A DNA stretch of 64,000 nucleotides from Blautia sp. Marseille-P3087 (lineage in GTDB: Bacteria; Bacillota; Clostridia; Lachnospirales; Lachnospiraceae): positions 2,513,441-2,577,440 of the forward strand of contig NZ_LT635539.1 in assembly GCF_900120195.1 (NCBI RefSeq), read 5' to 3'. Every line of letters starts with the position of its first letter. Position 1 is the first letter of the stretch. Shown here piece after piece: positions 1-8,110 of this stretch. The notes beneath the pieces are model-generated. The model worked only from the letters and a program-made list of their open reading frames with translations, was not told the origin of the DNA and searched no databases. Position numbers and translations under genes: made by a program.

Positions 1-773
1 ACGGTCAGTTTGATCTGAATTTTATCCGTGTAAATGCACAGCAGAGATATTATGACAAACTTGCCGGAGTTGCAGAGCCGGAAGCAAAACGTAAGATCAT
101 CGGCGAAGAATTTATCCGTATTTTTGAAGAAGAAGCAAAGAAAATCGGTGCAGTAGATTTCCTTGCACAGGGAACTATTTATCCGGACGTTGTAGAGAGT
201 GGTCTTGGCGGTGAATCCGCGGTGATCAAATCTCACCACAACGTAGGCGGGCTTCCGGATTTCGTAGATTTCAAAGAAATCATTGAGCCGTTGCGTGACC
301 TCTTCAAAGATGAGGTTCGTAAAGCCGGACTGGAACTCGGAATTCCGGAAAGACTGGTATTCCGTCAGCCATTCCCGGGACCGGGACTTGGTATCCGTAT
401 CATTGGAGAAGTTACCGAAGAAAAAGTAAGGATCGTGCAGGACGCAGATTACATCTACCGTGAAGAAGTCGACAAAGCAGCCGCCGATTACAAGAAAGAA
501 TACGGAGAGGATCCATCCTGGATGCCGAATCAGTACTTCGCAGCACTTACCAATATGCGAAGCGTAGGCGTTATGGGCGATTTCAGAACATATGATTATG
601 CAGTTGCACTCCGTGCAGTTAAGACAATCGACTTCATGACTGCAGAGTCCGCGGAGATTCCGTATGAGGTACTCAACAGAGTTATGAATCGTGTGATCAA
701 TGAGGTTAAAGGAGTTAACCGCGTATTCTACGATCTGACCAGTAAGCCACCGGGAACGATTGAGTTTGAGTAA
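1..773 (+). CDS. guaA: GMP synthase (glutamine-hydrolysing), C-terminal part
   Basis: The reading frame is open from the window edge (codons begin at base 3) and ends at TAA 771-773. GuaA aminates XMP to GMP in the cytosol. The visible part is the C-terminal end of the ATP-pyrophosphatase domain plus the dimerisation domain: [10 protein letters not shown], the phosphate-binding stretch [14 protein letters not shown], and the family-typical ending [10 protein letters not shown]. The N-terminal glutamine amidotransferase half lies outside the window. The last codons double as an integrase attachment site: the mobile element begins here and its integration leaves the GuaA protein end intact. The identification is firm. 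Confidence 0.97.
   Translation, partial: GQFDLNFIRVNAQQRYYDKLAGVAEPEAKRKIIGEEFIRIFEEEAKKIGAVDFLAQGTIYPDVVESGLGGESAVIKSHHNVGGLPDFVDFKEIIEPLRDLFKDEVRKAGLELGIPERLVFRQPFPGPGLGIRIIGEVTEEKVRIVQDADYIYREEVDKAAADYKKEYGEDPSWMPNQYFAALTNMRSVGVMGDFRTYDYAVALRAVKTIDFMTAESAEIPYEVLNRVMNRVINEVKGVNRVFYDLTSKPPGTIEFE
762..773. repeat. Left attachment site (attL)
   Basis: GAGTTTGAGTAA covers the last three codons and the stop of guaA and matches the right-end copy at 11 of 12 positions. The exact strand-exchange point inside it cannot be read from the sequence. Confidence 0.8.
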
Positions 774-783
774 TTAAAAATTT

Positions 784-815
784 CTGGAAAGCCTTATAAA
801 CAGGGCGTTTCCGAG
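784..815 (+). terminator. Weak hairpin behind guaA at the left element end
   Basis: An imperfect stem (GGAAA..GCC pairing with GGGC.GTTTCC) follows guaA inside the element. It lacks a clear T-run. It resembles, in reverse complement, the hairpin at 13441-13479 outside the right end, so it may replace the displaced guaA terminator. Confidence 0.4.
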
Positions 816-831
816 CAGATAAAGTTCTATT

Positions 832-851
832 TGATAACAAAATGATAACAC
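832..851 (+). repeat. Element-end direct repeat, left copy (possible integrase arm site)
   Basis: TGATAACAAAATGATAACAC here and TGATAACAAATTGATAACAC at 13301-13320 match at 19 of 20 positions in the same orientation. Each contains TGATAACA twice. Tyrosine integrases with an N-terminal arm-binding domain, as in the gene at 1801, bind repeated arm sites near both ends, so this is the likely role. Confidence 0.5.
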
Positions 852-909
852 TGGATATTTTGATATTATTTATTAGGTATCCTGTGGTTATCGAGTAATA
901 TGTGTGAAA

Positions 910-969
910 CCGACAAAAAAGGTCTTACTGAATTGAGTGAAATCAATTTGGTAAGGCCTTTTTCGTCGG
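910..969 (-). terminator. Strong terminator of the XRE gene
   Basis: A long stem pairs CCGAC (910-914), the A-run and GGTCTTAC (921-928) with GTAAGGCC (951-958), the T-run and GTCGG (965-969). An inner AATTGA/TCAATT stem caps it. Read on the minus strand it directly follows the stop of the XRE gene and carries a T-run. Confidence 0.8.
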
Positions 970-972
970 CTT

Positions 973-1422
973 TTATTTTGCGTTTTTTGGATAGTTGTAA
1001 CGCCACTGGTCATATTCTTCCTGAGTAATCTCGCCGGATTTGAGTTTTTCTGCCTGTTCCTGCCATGCATGGAACATATCAAACATAGAAAGGTAGGTGG
1101 TTCCCTTGGACTTGTCCAGCCGGAGGCAGAGTTCTCCGTCAATCTCATCAATGTGAAGTCCGTAAAGGTCTTCTAAGGTAAATAAGGTATGCATCAGTCC
1201 AACGTAACTGTCAATATCCGGGATAGCCAGAGCATGAGGGGATACTTCAAAAATATCAGCCAATGCGTTCAGGTATTTTTCCTTTGGACTGCGTGCCCCT
1301 TTTTCATACTGTGCAATGCGGACATCAGCCTGTGAATCACTGAATCCCAGCTGTTGCCCCAAATATTTCTGCGTGAAACCACGCAGAAGTCTGAAATGGT
1401 GGATTCTTTCGCCTATTGCCAT
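973..1422 (-). CDS. XRE-family helix-turn-helix repressor
   Basis: This 149-residue protein has an HTH_3/XRE domain at about residues 4-66 (GERIHHFRLLRGFTQKYLGQ, then RIAQYEKGARSPKEKYLNAL). It has an acidic C-terminal part (about 70-149) of unknown role. It is divergent from the excisionase-integrase genes, and the intergenic region carries three copies of one palindrome, one exactly inside the rightward promoter. The arrangement is that of a phage- or ICE-type repressor keeping excision genes off. A sigma-70 promoter on the minus strand (TTGTCT, 17 bp, TATACT; 1485 to 1457) fits its transcription. The DNA-binding call is firm; the repressor role is inferred from context. Confidence 0.9.
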   Translation of the reverse strand: MAIGERIHHFRLLRGFTQKYLGQQLGFSDSQADVRIAQYEKGARSPKEKYLNALADIFEVSPHALAIPDIDSYVGLMHTLFTLEDLYGLHIDEIDGELCLRLDKSKGTTYLSMFDMFHAWQEQAEKLKSGEITQEEYDQWRYNYPKNAK

Positions 1423-1456
1423 ATGCTATATCTCCTGTCTTCTTCTTGATAGGTTG

Positions 1457-1580
1457 AGTATAGCATATCCAAATTGTAGAGACAAGAAAATCCATACAAA
1501 AAAGTATGGGTAAATGTATTGAAAGTACTTGACCCATACAGAATAGTATAGTATAATTCAACCCATACAAAATAGTATAG
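1457..1580. promoter_or_regulatory. Divergent promoters with three repressor operators
   Basis: Rightward promoter: TTGACC (1529-1534), 17 bp, TATAAT (1552-1557). Leftward promoter: TATACT as AGTATA (1457-1462) and TTGTCT as AGACAA (1480-1485), 17 bp apart. Three related 18-bp dyads of the form CCATACanaAnAGTATrG lie at 1492-1509, 1534-1551 and 1563-1580. The middle one fills the -35/-10 spacer of the rightward promoter and the third overlaps its likely transcript start. Binding there would block xis/int transcription. Confidence 0.82.
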
Positions 1581-1603
1581 TAAAGAGAAAGGAGAAATTT
1601 TCT

Positions 1604-1798
1604 ATGAGTAAAATGTTTATGAATGTGAAAGAGGTCATGGAAGTCCTGGAAGTATCAGAATCCTACGCATACAAGCTGATGAAAAGGCTAAACAGGGAGT
1701 TACAGGCGATGGGATGTCAGACCATTGCAGGAAAGGTTGACCGGAAATATTTCTATGAGCAGTTCTATGGAACAAGATCGAATGATGGGAGGAATTAA
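1604..1798 (+). CDS. Excisionase-like small DNA-binding protein
   Basis: A 64-residue basic protein with a single winged-helix/MerR-like fold of the excisionase type (FMNVKEVMEVLEVSESYAYK, then KLMKRLN and AGKVDRKYFYEQFYG). It starts with ATG after GAAAGGAGAAATTTTCT and ends two bases before the integrase start. It sits directly downstream of the repressed promoter at 1529-1557. Such proteins direct the integrase toward excision. Family length and position fit well; direct evidence for function is absent. Confidence 0.85.
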   Translation: MSKMFMNVKEVMEVLEVSESYAYKLMKRLNRELQAMGCQTIAGKVDRKYFYEQFYGTRSNDGRN

Positions 1799-1800
1799 GA

Positions 1801-2913
1801 ATGGCAATTTATAAGAATGACAATGGCACCTGGTATGTGATGATCCGGTATCAGGACTGGACAGGTGCAAGAAAACAGAAATGCAAACGAGGATTTTCTA
1901 CAAGAAAAGAAGCTGCGGACTGGGAATTACAATTCAAATTACAGAAGAAAGCAAGCGTGGATATGACAATGGAAAGCTTTTGCACTATGTATGAAGAAGA
2001 TATCAGACCTTCTTTGAAGCAGAGTACTTGGCTTACGAAAGAAAATATTATTCAGAAAAAGATTCTTCCGTATCTTGGAAAGCGAAAAGTATCAGAAATT
2101 ACAGCGAAAGATGTGATGGACTGGCATAACCAGATGAGAAAACTGAAAACGAAGACAGGAAAACCGCTTTCGCCAACGTATCTGAAAACGATACATGGAC
2201 AGTTAAGCACCATTTTCAATCATGCAGTGAAATATTACGACCTTAGCACTAATCCTGCGAGAAAAGCAGGGGCACCGGGAGAAGAAGAAGGCAAGGAAAT
2301 GTTGTTCTGGACAAAAGAAGAATATAAGCGGTTTGCAGAAGAAATGATGGACAAACCTCTTTCCTACTATGCTTTTCAACTGCTTTACTGGTGCGGGATT
2401 CGTTCCGGTGAGCTGCTTGCTTTAACACCGGCAGATTTTAATTTCAAAAAGAAAACGCTTCGGATCAATAAGTCCTATCAGCGATTGAAGGGAAAAGATG
2501 TAATCAGTACGCCAAAGACAAAGAACAGTGTACGGACAGTCATAATGCCACAGTTCCTGTGTGATGAAATGCAGGACTGCCTGAAACTATATTACAGTTT
2601 AAAGTCTGACGACCGCATTTTTCCTGTGACAAAATATTACCTGAAACATGAGATGGAAAGAGGCTGCAAAGCGAGTGGTGTAAAGAAAATCCGAGTTCAT
2701 GATCTCAGGCATAGTCATGTATCCCTGCTGATCAATATGGGATATACCGCATTGGCAATCGGAAAAAGGGTTGGACATTCAGCAGAAAAGATTACTTACC
2801 GGTATGCACATCTATTCCCGTCGGTACAGCAGGACATGGCAGAGCAGCTGGATGCAGAAAATATGGAAGAAGAATTAAATGAAGTGGAAGGAGGACTTGC
2901 AAATGTCGGCTAA
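1801..2913 (+). CDS. int: Tyrosine-family site-specific integrase
   Basis: This 370-residue tyrosine recombinase catalyses integration and excision of the element. It has an N-terminal arm-binding AP2-like domain (about 1-45: NDNGTWYVMIRYQDWTGARK), a SAM-like core-binding domain (about 55-155) and the catalytic domain (about 170-350). Catalytic residues are visible: Arg in CGIRSGELLAL (about 200), His-x-x-Arg in VHDLRHSH (about 300), GHS (about 325) and the nucleophile Tyr in RYAHLFP (about 335). The start follows the excisionase stop by two bases, implying translation coupling. The protein is full length. The target, the 3' end of guaA, is inferred from the att repeats. Confidence 0.96.
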   Translation: MAIYKNDNGTWYVMIRYQDWTGARKQKCKRGFSTRKEAADWELQFKLQKKASVDMTMESFCTMYEEDIRPSLKQSTWLTKENIIQKKILPYLGKRKVSEITAKDVMDWHNQMRKLKTKTGKPLSPTYLKTIHGQLSTIFNHAVKYYDLSTNPARKAGAPGEEEGKEMLFWTKEEYKRFAEEMMDKPLSYYAFQLLYWCGIRSGELLALTPADFNFKKKTLRINKSYQRLKGKDVISTPKTKNSVRTVIMPQFLCDEMQDCLKLYYSLKSDDRIFPVTKYYLKHEMERGCKASGVKKIRVHDLRHSHVSLLINMGYTALAIGKRVGHSAEKITYRYAHLFPSVQQDMAEQLDAENMEEELNEVEGGLANVG

Positions 2914-3223
2914 ATGTCTGGATCAGCAGGGACGTTGGAGAAATAAAGTTGTAGCATTTCGGATGTCACCGGAAGAAGATGAACTTCTGGAGACGGCAGT
3001 ACGGCTATCGGGATTAACCAAACAAGAATATATTATCCGAAGACTGCAGGAAAAAGAAGTTGTGGTTACAGGAAATCCCAGGGTGTATAAAGCTTTGAAG
3101 AAGGAACTTGAAAAGGTACTGAGTGAGCTGAAACGTCTGAAAAAGGGAGAAGATGTGCCGGAGGATTTATTGGAAGTGATTCGGCTTATCACAATAACAA
3201 TGGCTGGAATGAAAGCGGAATAA
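2903..3223 (+). CDS. MobC-like ribbon-helix-helix mobilization protein
   Basis: The 106-residue protein starts at ATG 2903, preceded by GGAAGGAGG and overlapping the integrase end by 11 bp. Residues about 10-55 (NKVVAFRMSPEEDELLETAV, LTKQEYIIRRL) match the ribbon-helix-helix pattern of plasmid mobilization MobC-type proteins, which help the relaxase open oriT. The C-terminal half is a charged helix. The overlap with the integrase suggests co-transcription. Another small RHH regulator role cannot be excluded. Confidence 0.65.
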   Translation: MSAKCLDQQGRWRNKVVAFRMSPEEDELLETAVRLSGLTKQEYIIRRLQEKEVVVTGNPRVYKALKKELEKVLSELKRLKKGEDVPEDLLEVIRLITITMAGMKAE

Positions 3224-3227
3224 AAAA

Positions 3228-3257
3228 GCCTTTAAGTGTCGGCAAACACCTAAAGGC
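3228..3257 (-). terminator. Hairpin after the MobC-like gene
   Basis: GCCTTTA-GTG pairs with CAC-TAAAGGC. The T-run is on the minus-strand side (six As at 3222-3227), so it terminates minus-strand transcription better than plus. On the plus strand it is a hairpin without a T-run. Confidence 0.45.
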
Positions 3258-3348
3258 AGGGATTTGGTAGAATACTCTTCCAAAAAACTTCTATGAGTAT
3301 TCTATCAAAAACCACTCTTTCTTTCAACGGGAAAATAAGGAGGATTTG

Positions 3349-4434
3349 ATGGAAAACAAAAGAACAGAAACAAATAAAACAGTACAGAAAAGGCTGGAAC
3401 CGGAACTGAAACTCATCAATATGGATACGGTGGAAGTGGAGCAGATTGAATGGCTGCTTTATCCATTTATTCCCTATGGAAAAGTAACAATTATACAGGG
3501 AGATCCGGGAGAAGGAAAAACGACAATGGTGCTTCAAATTATTGCAAAACTGACCAAAGGAGAGACTATTCTTCCAGCTGATTCAACAAAAGATAAAAGG
3601 ATAGATATTGATAGTGAAAGCGATATGGTAGATGCAGAAAATATTGAAAACAATGCGTCAACACAGCATTTGGAGGCACCAGTAAATGTAATCTACCAGA
3701 CTGCAGAAGATGGTCTTGGAGATACGATAAAACCAAGATTACTTGCTGCAGGTGCAGACTGCACAAAGGTCATGGTTATCGATGACAGTGAGCAACCGCT
3801 GACGATGGCAGATGTCCGGTTGGAAGAAGCAATTGTGCAGACAAAAGCCAGAATGGTTGTGCTTGACCCGATTCAGGGATTCCTTGGAGCAGAGGTAGAT
3901 ATGCACAGAGCTAATGAAATCCGTCCTTTGATGAAACGCATAGCGATCCTGGCGGAGAAATATCATTGTGCGATTATCCTGATCGGACACATGAACAAGA
4001 ACAGCAATGGAAAATCATCTTACCGGGGACTGGGTTCCATCGATTTTCAGGCAGCTGCAAGAAGCGTTTTGATTGTCGGACGTATTAAGGATGAACCAGA
4101 AGTAAGAGTTGTGTGCCATACAAAGAGTTCCTTGGCACCGGAAGGTAAAGCTATTGCGTTCCGTCTGGATAAAAACAACGGATTTGAATGGATTGGTGAA
4201 TATGACATTAGTGCAGATGAATTGCTCAATGGAGAGGGAAAAGGACAGAAAACCCGGAAAGCAAAAGAATTTCTGCTTGAGATACTGGATGATGGAGGTA
4301 TGGCACAAAAGAAAATTGAGGAAGAAGCAGAAAAACTGGGAATTAAAAAGAAAACACTGAGAAATGCCAAAATGGAACTGGGAATAGATTCCGTAAAACG
4401 TGGAAATCAGTGGTATTGGATGTTGTCAGAGTAG
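3349..4434 (+). CDS. RepA/DnaB-like AAA ATPase (replicative helicase loader type)
   Basis: The 361-residue protein starts at ATG 3349 after AAGGAGG. It is a RecA-fold ATPase: Walker A GDPGEGKT (about residue 52) and Walker B MVVLDPIQGF (about 170), followed by GHMNKNSNGKSSYRGLGS, the usual motif of RepA-like hexameric helicases. An acidic, low-complexity insert (about 82-105) separates Walker A from the next strand. The C-terminal 60 residues look like a winged helix. Such proteins are common in Firmicutes mobilizable elements, where they support replication or processing of the excised circle. ATPase fold certain, exact role inferred. Confidence 0.85.
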   Translation: MENKRTETNKTVQKRLEPELKLINMDTVEVEQIEWLLYPFIPYGKVTIIQGDPGEGKTTMVLQIIAKLTKGETILPADSTKDKRIDIDSESDMVDAENIENNASTQHLEAPVNVIYQTAEDGLGDTIKPRLLAAGADCTKVMVIDDSEQPLTMADVRLEEAIVQTKARMVVLDPIQGFLGAEVDMHRANEIRPLMKRIAILAEKYHCAIILIGHMNKNSNGKSSYRGLGSIDFQAAARSVLIVGRIKDEPEVRVVCHTKSSLAPEGKAIAFRLDKNNGFEWIGEYDISADELLNGEGKGQKTRKAKEFLLEILDDGGMAQKKIEEEAEKLGIKKKTLRNAKMELGIDSVKRGNQWYWMLSE

Positions 4435-4502
4435 AAAAAGGAAGATGGCAAGATGACCATATCTTAATAATAGGGCATCTTGCCACCTTGAAAGGAGATC
4501 AG

Positions 4503-4742
4503 ATGAAAAATAGAAATGTGCAGATACCATATGAGTTATTCTTTCAACTGTTGCAATATTTCCTGATGGAGAATTATGAGGGCGAAGAAATCATAAGGAA
4601 AGGGTTAGAAAAGAAATTGAATGCAATGGTAGATCGGGAGTTATACAGCAAGTACAAAACAGCCCCAACAGAGGAAGAGAGAGAAAAGTCCAGGCAGGAA
4701 TACCTGGAAAGGAAGGGAATACTGGAAAACTTTCGTTGGTAG
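4503..4742 (+). CDS. Small conserved mobile-element protein, function unknown
   Basis: A 79-residue, charged, helical protein starting at ATG 4503 behind AAAGGAGATCAG. It begins NVQIPYELFFQLLQYFLMEN and ends with a Glu/Lys-rich helix. Similar small proteins, often labelled complexin-2-like, recur beside RepA-like ATPases in Firmicutes elements. No catalytic motif is visible, so only the association with the element's replication/mobilization module can be stated. Confidence 0.65.
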   Translation: MKNRNVQIPYELFFQLLQYFLMENYEGEEIIRKGLEKKLNAMVDRELYSKYKTAPTEEEREKSRQEYLERKGILENFRW

Positions 4743-4932
4743 AGATTCTTGCTGATCACTTTATAACAGGAGCGTGTCACGCACCTGTAAATATCAGACA
4801 AGGAGAAAGCCGGTAAGATACAGACGAGAGGTTATAGATTACCCGATTATTTATCGGTAAATTATAGGCTGCGAAAGGGAGCCCTGAATCAGGGCGTCCT
4901 TACAGTAGGACAATAGAAAGGAGCATACAGCA

Positions 4933-5157
4933 ATGAGAGAAGGAAGATTAGGATATAACAGCAGTAACGATAGATATGGTTTATTGTCATCAGATTTATG
5001 GATTGATACAGGATTTCATTGTGGGGAATGCCTGGAAGTACTAATTGATGATCAGTGGGTGCAGACCAGAATGGAGATGAATCCGGCAAGGGAATGGTAT
5101 CTGGTAGGAACACCGTACTGCGGAGATCTGGAATATATACGGGCGAGAATACAGTAA
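4933..5157 (+). CDS. DUF5348 family protein
   Basis: A 74-residue protein starting at ATG 4933 after GAAAGGAG. The sequence GYNSSNDRYGLLSSDLW, followed by HCGECLEVLIDDQWV and EWYLVGTPYCGDLEYIRARI, matches the small DUF5348 family found in mobile elements of Clostridia. Its function is unknown. It lies between the replication-type ATPase genes and the relaxase, just before the candidate oriT. Confidence 0.75.
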   Translation: MREGRLGYNSSNDRYGLLSSDLWIDTGFHCGECLEVLIDDQWVQTRMEMNPAREWYLVGTPYCGDLEYIRARIQ

Positions 5158-5445
5158 TAGATTAGTTAAGTGAGTAACGCAGAAGCAATCCGACTAGCGG
5201 GAGAAATAATGGTCTCCGCTCCGGTAGGTGCAGAACAGACGTCCTCCGGACGTCTTGCCCCCGGCAGGGCGCAAGGGTACTTTTGATAGGCGGTACGGCT
5301 GTCGAAAGTGCTTTTGCGTTACTTTTGACAAAAGTAACAAAACCGCCGTATCCGGCGAAGATTTCTTATAATCGCCATAGTTGGCGGAAATACAAATTAT
5401 GTGCCATATCTGGCACGCTTTTTAGAAGGAGAGGTGAGGAGCATA
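5158..5445. other. Non-coding region with candidate origin of transfer
   Basis: This 288-bp stretch upstream of the relaxase holds three dyads: GCGGGAGA/TCTCCGC near 5200-5220, GACGTCC-TCC-GGACGTC near 5240-5256, and a perfect 9-bp repeat GTTACTTTT-gac-AAAAGTAAC at 5318-5338. The motif GGGCGCAAGGGTACTTTTG (about 5267-5285) precedes the last dyad. Mob/Pre relaxases nick beside an inverted repeat just upstream of their own gene, so this is the best oriT candidate. The nick site cannot be fixed by reading. Confidence 0.55.
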
Positions 5446-6864
5446 ATGATGAGAAGAACGATTAGCGGCATGATTGGAGCTGGATCGCTGGCTCATAACA
5501 GACGGGATTTTGTAGCTGAAAATGTAGACCCAGACAGAGTACACCTGAATATCTGTTACCAGAATGAAAATCTGAAAGAAGTATATAAAGAGTTGTTTGA
5601 TGATTCTGTGGAACGGTACAATGTGGGAAAAAGAAAGGACCGGCAGATTACAAATTACTATGAAAAAATTCGTCAGGGAAAGCAGGAAAAGCTGTTCCAT
5701 GAAGTGATTTTCCAGATTGGAAATCGAGAAGATATGGCTGTGGGAACGACAGAAGGAGACCTGGCGGTAAAAGTACTGGATGAGTATGTAAAGAATTTTC
5801 AGCAACGAAATCCAACACTTCATGTATTTAGCTGTTATCTGCACCAGGATGAAGCTACACCGCATCTGCATATTGATTTTGTTCCTTATGTAACTGGCTG
5901 GAAAGGGAAAGGAATGGATACCAGGGTTTCACTGAAGCAGGCATTAAAAAGCCTGGGATTTCAAGGCGGGAACAAACACGATACAGAGTTGAATCAGTGG
6001 ATCAACCATGAAAAAGAAGTGCTTGCAGAGGTTGCACGACAGCATGGAATTGAATGGGAGCAGAAAGGGACACATGAGGAGCATCTTGATGTTTATAATT
6101 TTAAGAAGAAAGAGCGTAAAAAGGAAGTACAGACACTGGAACAGGAAAAAGAATATCTCACTGCTGAGAATGAAGGACTGATTGCACAGATTGCGGAAGT
6201 AAGAGCTGATATCCAGCTTTTAAAAGATGATGAGGAGCAGGCAGTTAAATATAAAGAGGAGGCTGAGAAGCGTGCGGAAAAAGCTGAGAAAGATCTGCAC
6301 AGCCTGGAAGAACGCAGAGAACGGTTGCAGCCTGTTATGGATAATGTCAGTAAGGAAATAAAGGAATATGGGACAGTGAAAGCAATTCTACCGGAAGCTG
6401 GGACATTAGAACGTGCAACAACTTACCGGGATAAAAAGATAAAACCACTGTTTACCCAGATGAAAAATAAAATTGCTGCAATGGCAGCCCAGGTCAAAGA
6501 ACTTACCAAAGAAGTAGAAAAATGGAAACACAAATATCAGGAAACAAAGCAGGCATATAACCGAGTGCAGAGACAGCTAGATACAGTATGTGAAGAAAAA
6601 CAGCAGTTATCTGAGGAAAAGCAACAATTGCAGGGTGTTTCCGACAGATATGAGCGGGTAGTGCGTGTTCTTGGAGAAAATATTGTAGAAAATGCAGTAC
6701 AACAGGATATACAGGAGCAGAAAGCATTAGAAGAAAAACGGCAAATGGAGCAAATGCCCAAAGGAAGTATTCACGAAAGATTGGCTTGGGGTGCCCGTAA
6801 AAGTGAAATGGAGAATCAACAGCGTAAGAAAAATAAAACAAAAAATAGAGGAATGGAGAGATAA
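5446..6864 (+). CDS. Mob/Pre-type relaxase (plasmid recombination/mobilization protein)
   Basis: About 473 residues from ATG 5446 (a second ATG follows at once), preceded by GAGGTGAGGAGC. The N-terminal 200 residues are the relaxase domain, with the metal-binding HQDEATPHLHIDFVPY motif near residue 145. The C-terminal half (about 225-440) is a long coiled coil rich in Glu, Lys and Gln, as usual in MobV/Pre proteins. It nicks oriT and pilots the strand during mobilization by a co-resident conjugation system. The start was chosen because the upstream extension overlaps the oriT region. The protein looks intact. Confidence 0.9.
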   Translation: MMRRTISGMIGAGSLAHNRRDFVAENVDPDRVHLNICYQNENLKEVYKELFDDSVERYNVGKRKDRQITNYYEKIRQGKQEKLFHEVIFQIGNREDMAVGTTEGDLAVKVLDEYVKNFQQRNPTLHVFSCYLHQDEATPHLHIDFVPYVTGWKGKGMDTRVSLKQALKSLGFQGGNKHDTELNQWINHEKEVLAEVARQHGIEWEQKGTHEEHLDVYNFKKKERKKEVQTLEQEKEYLTAENEGLIAQIAEVRADIQLLKDDEEQAVKYKEEAEKRAEKAEKDLHSLEERRERLQPVMDNVSKEIKEYGTVKAILPEAGTLERATTYRDKKIKPLFTQMKNKIAAMAAQVKELTKEVEKWKHKYQETKQAYNRVQRQLDTVCEEKQQLSEEKQQLQGVSDRYERVVRVLGENIVENAVQQDIQEQKALEEKRQMEQMPKGSIHERLAWGARKSEMENQQRKKNKTKNRGMER

Positions 6865-6868
6865 GACG

Positions 6869-7243
6869 ATGAAAAAACACATTTATGATGAAAGCAATGG
6901 ATTAAGCTACACATTGCATGGAGATTATTATCTGCCGGATTTGGCAATGAATGAGGAAGAACCGACATATGGTAAATACGGAATGTTGCGAAAACAGTTT
7001 CTGAAAATGCATAGACCGGCACGATATCAGTATTTATTGATGACGGGGGAACTAACAGCACATTTGAACCGAGTCGATCAGGAGACCAGAGAGCAGGTGG
7101 AAACCTTGGTAAAGCAGATGGTGGGAAAACAGGGTGTAAACGAAAAATTAAAGAGGCAGGATCAGATGAGGTGGGTTAGATTGATGAATAATATCAAAGT
7201 TAGTGCAGAAGAAATTGTACTGAAAGAGATAATATATGTTTAA
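6869..7243 (+). CDS. TnpV-like transposon-encoded protein
   Basis: A 124-residue protein starting at ATG 6869, four bases after the relaxase. The pattern GDYYLPDL, then GKYGMLRKQFLKMHRPARYQ, LLMTGELTAHL and a C-terminal helix is that of TnpV proteins found in Tn4451-like and related elements of Clostridia. The biochemical role of TnpV is not established. The tight spacing implies co-transcription with the relaxase. The element backbone ends here and cargo follows. Confidence 0.82.
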   Translation: MKKHIYDESNGLSYTLHGDYYLPDLAMNEEEPTYGKYGMLRKQFLKMHRPARYQYLLMTGELTAHLNRVDQETREQVETLVKQMVGKQGVNEKLKRQDQMRWVRLMNNIKVSAEEIVLKEIIYV

Positions 7244-7248
7244 AACCA

Positions 7249-7280
7249 TTATGGCTGTATCAAAAAAGATGCAGCCATAA
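7249..7280. terminator. Bidirectional terminator between tnpV and vsr
   Basis: TTATGGCTG (7249-7257) pairs perfectly with CAGCCATAA (7272-7280), with T-rich sequence on both sides. It lies between convergent genes and separates mobilization genes from the defence cargo. Confidence 0.7.
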
Positions 7281-7288
7281 ATTTTATA

Positions 7289-7741
7289 CTATTCGTCAGA
7301 GGAATCGAAAGAAGAATCTGAAAAGGTGCTGTCCCATATAGCTTCTTCAATAGCTTGAATACATTCGTCGGTATGTTTTTTGATATCTTGACCCCAGAAA
7401 TGTATAACTGTATAACCCAGAAACAAGAGCTTTTTATCAGTTTCAAAATCACGGGAACGATTACGTTCAATTTTTTTAATCCAGTAATCTGGATTTTTAC
7501 CTTTTTCAAGACGGAGTTTTAAGATTTCCCAGTCCTTTCCATGAAAAAATTCACTGTCGCAAAAAATAGCAATTTTGTATTTGGTCAGAACAATATCAGG
7601 AGAGCCGGGCAAGGCTTTATAATTTTTTCGATATCGGTATCCTTTGTGCCATAGAGCTTTTCTGAGTTGAAGTTCTATGGATGTGTCTTTGCTATGAATG
7701 CTACGCATATTTTTAGAGACAGTTTCAGAATCACGAGACAT
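7289..7741 (-). CDS. vsr: Very short patch repair endonuclease (Vsr)
   Basis: The 150-residue protein matches Vsr: MRSIHSKDTSIELQLRKALW at the N-terminus, YRKNYKALPGSPDIVLTKYK with the catalytic Asp, and the zinc/active-site region FCDSEFFHGKDW, then NPDYWIKKIERNRSRDFETD. Vsr nicks beside T:G mismatches created by deamination of 5-methylcytosine. It is divergent from the cytosine-5 methyltransferase two genes away, the usual partnership. The usual His in FVHGCFWH is changed (IFCDSEFFHGK), a variation worth noting, but the protein is full length. Confidence 0.92.
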   Translation of the reverse strand: MSRDSETVSKNMRSIHSKDTSIELQLRKALWHKGYRYRKNYKALPGSPDIVLTKYKIAIFCDSEFFHGKDWEILKLRLEKGKNPDYWIKKIERNRSRDFETDKKLLFLGYTVIHFWGQDIKKHTDECIQAIEEAIWDSTFSDSSFDSSDE

Positions 7742-7833
7742 AAACGGGTCACCACCTTTGGGAATATTAATTATTCTAACAAGTTAAAGGAAAAGATACA
7801 AGTACCATTGGCTGTTGGACATGAATTATTTAA

Positions 7834-7862
7834 TTGACGGTATAAAGGCTATGATTTATACT
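7834..7862 (+). promoter_or_regulatory. Promoter of the restriction-modification operon with operator
   Basis: TTGACG (7834-7839), 17 bp, TATACT (7857-7862). A dyad GTATAA (7840-7845) / TTATAC (7856-7861) fills the spacer, the position expected for the operator of the small HTH control protein encoded next. Confidence 0.7.
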
Positions 7863-7900
7863 TGTAAAGTAAGAGTTGATTAAATGACGAGGTACCCGAA

Positions 7901-8110
7901 ATGACGATTTCTGAACAAATCAAGGTACTGTGTGTGCGGTCAGATATTAGCGTAGCTGAGCTTGCACGGCGAATAGGGACAACACCACAGAATTTTAATG
8001 GAAAAATGAAAAGGGAGAGTTTTACCATAGCTGAATTAGAAGATATAGCAGGTGCGGTAAACAGTTCTTTTGAAAGAAAATTCGTATTAAAAAACGGAGA
8101 GAAAGTTTAA
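7901..8110 (+). CDS. Small HTH regulator, likely R-M control protein
   Basis: A 69-residue protein that is almost only an XRE-type helix-turn-helix (TISEQIKVLCVRSDISVAEL, ARRIGTTPQNFNGKMKRESF). Its stop overlaps the methyltransferase start by one base. Small HTH proteins in this position act as C proteins that delay endonuclease expression while the host becomes methylated. A dyad inside the promoter spacer upstream fits autoregulation. The HTH is clear; the control role is inferred. Confidence 0.8.
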   Translation: MTISEQIKVLCVRSDISVAELARRIGTTPQNFNGKMKRESFTIAELEDIAGAVNSSFERKFVLKNGEKV

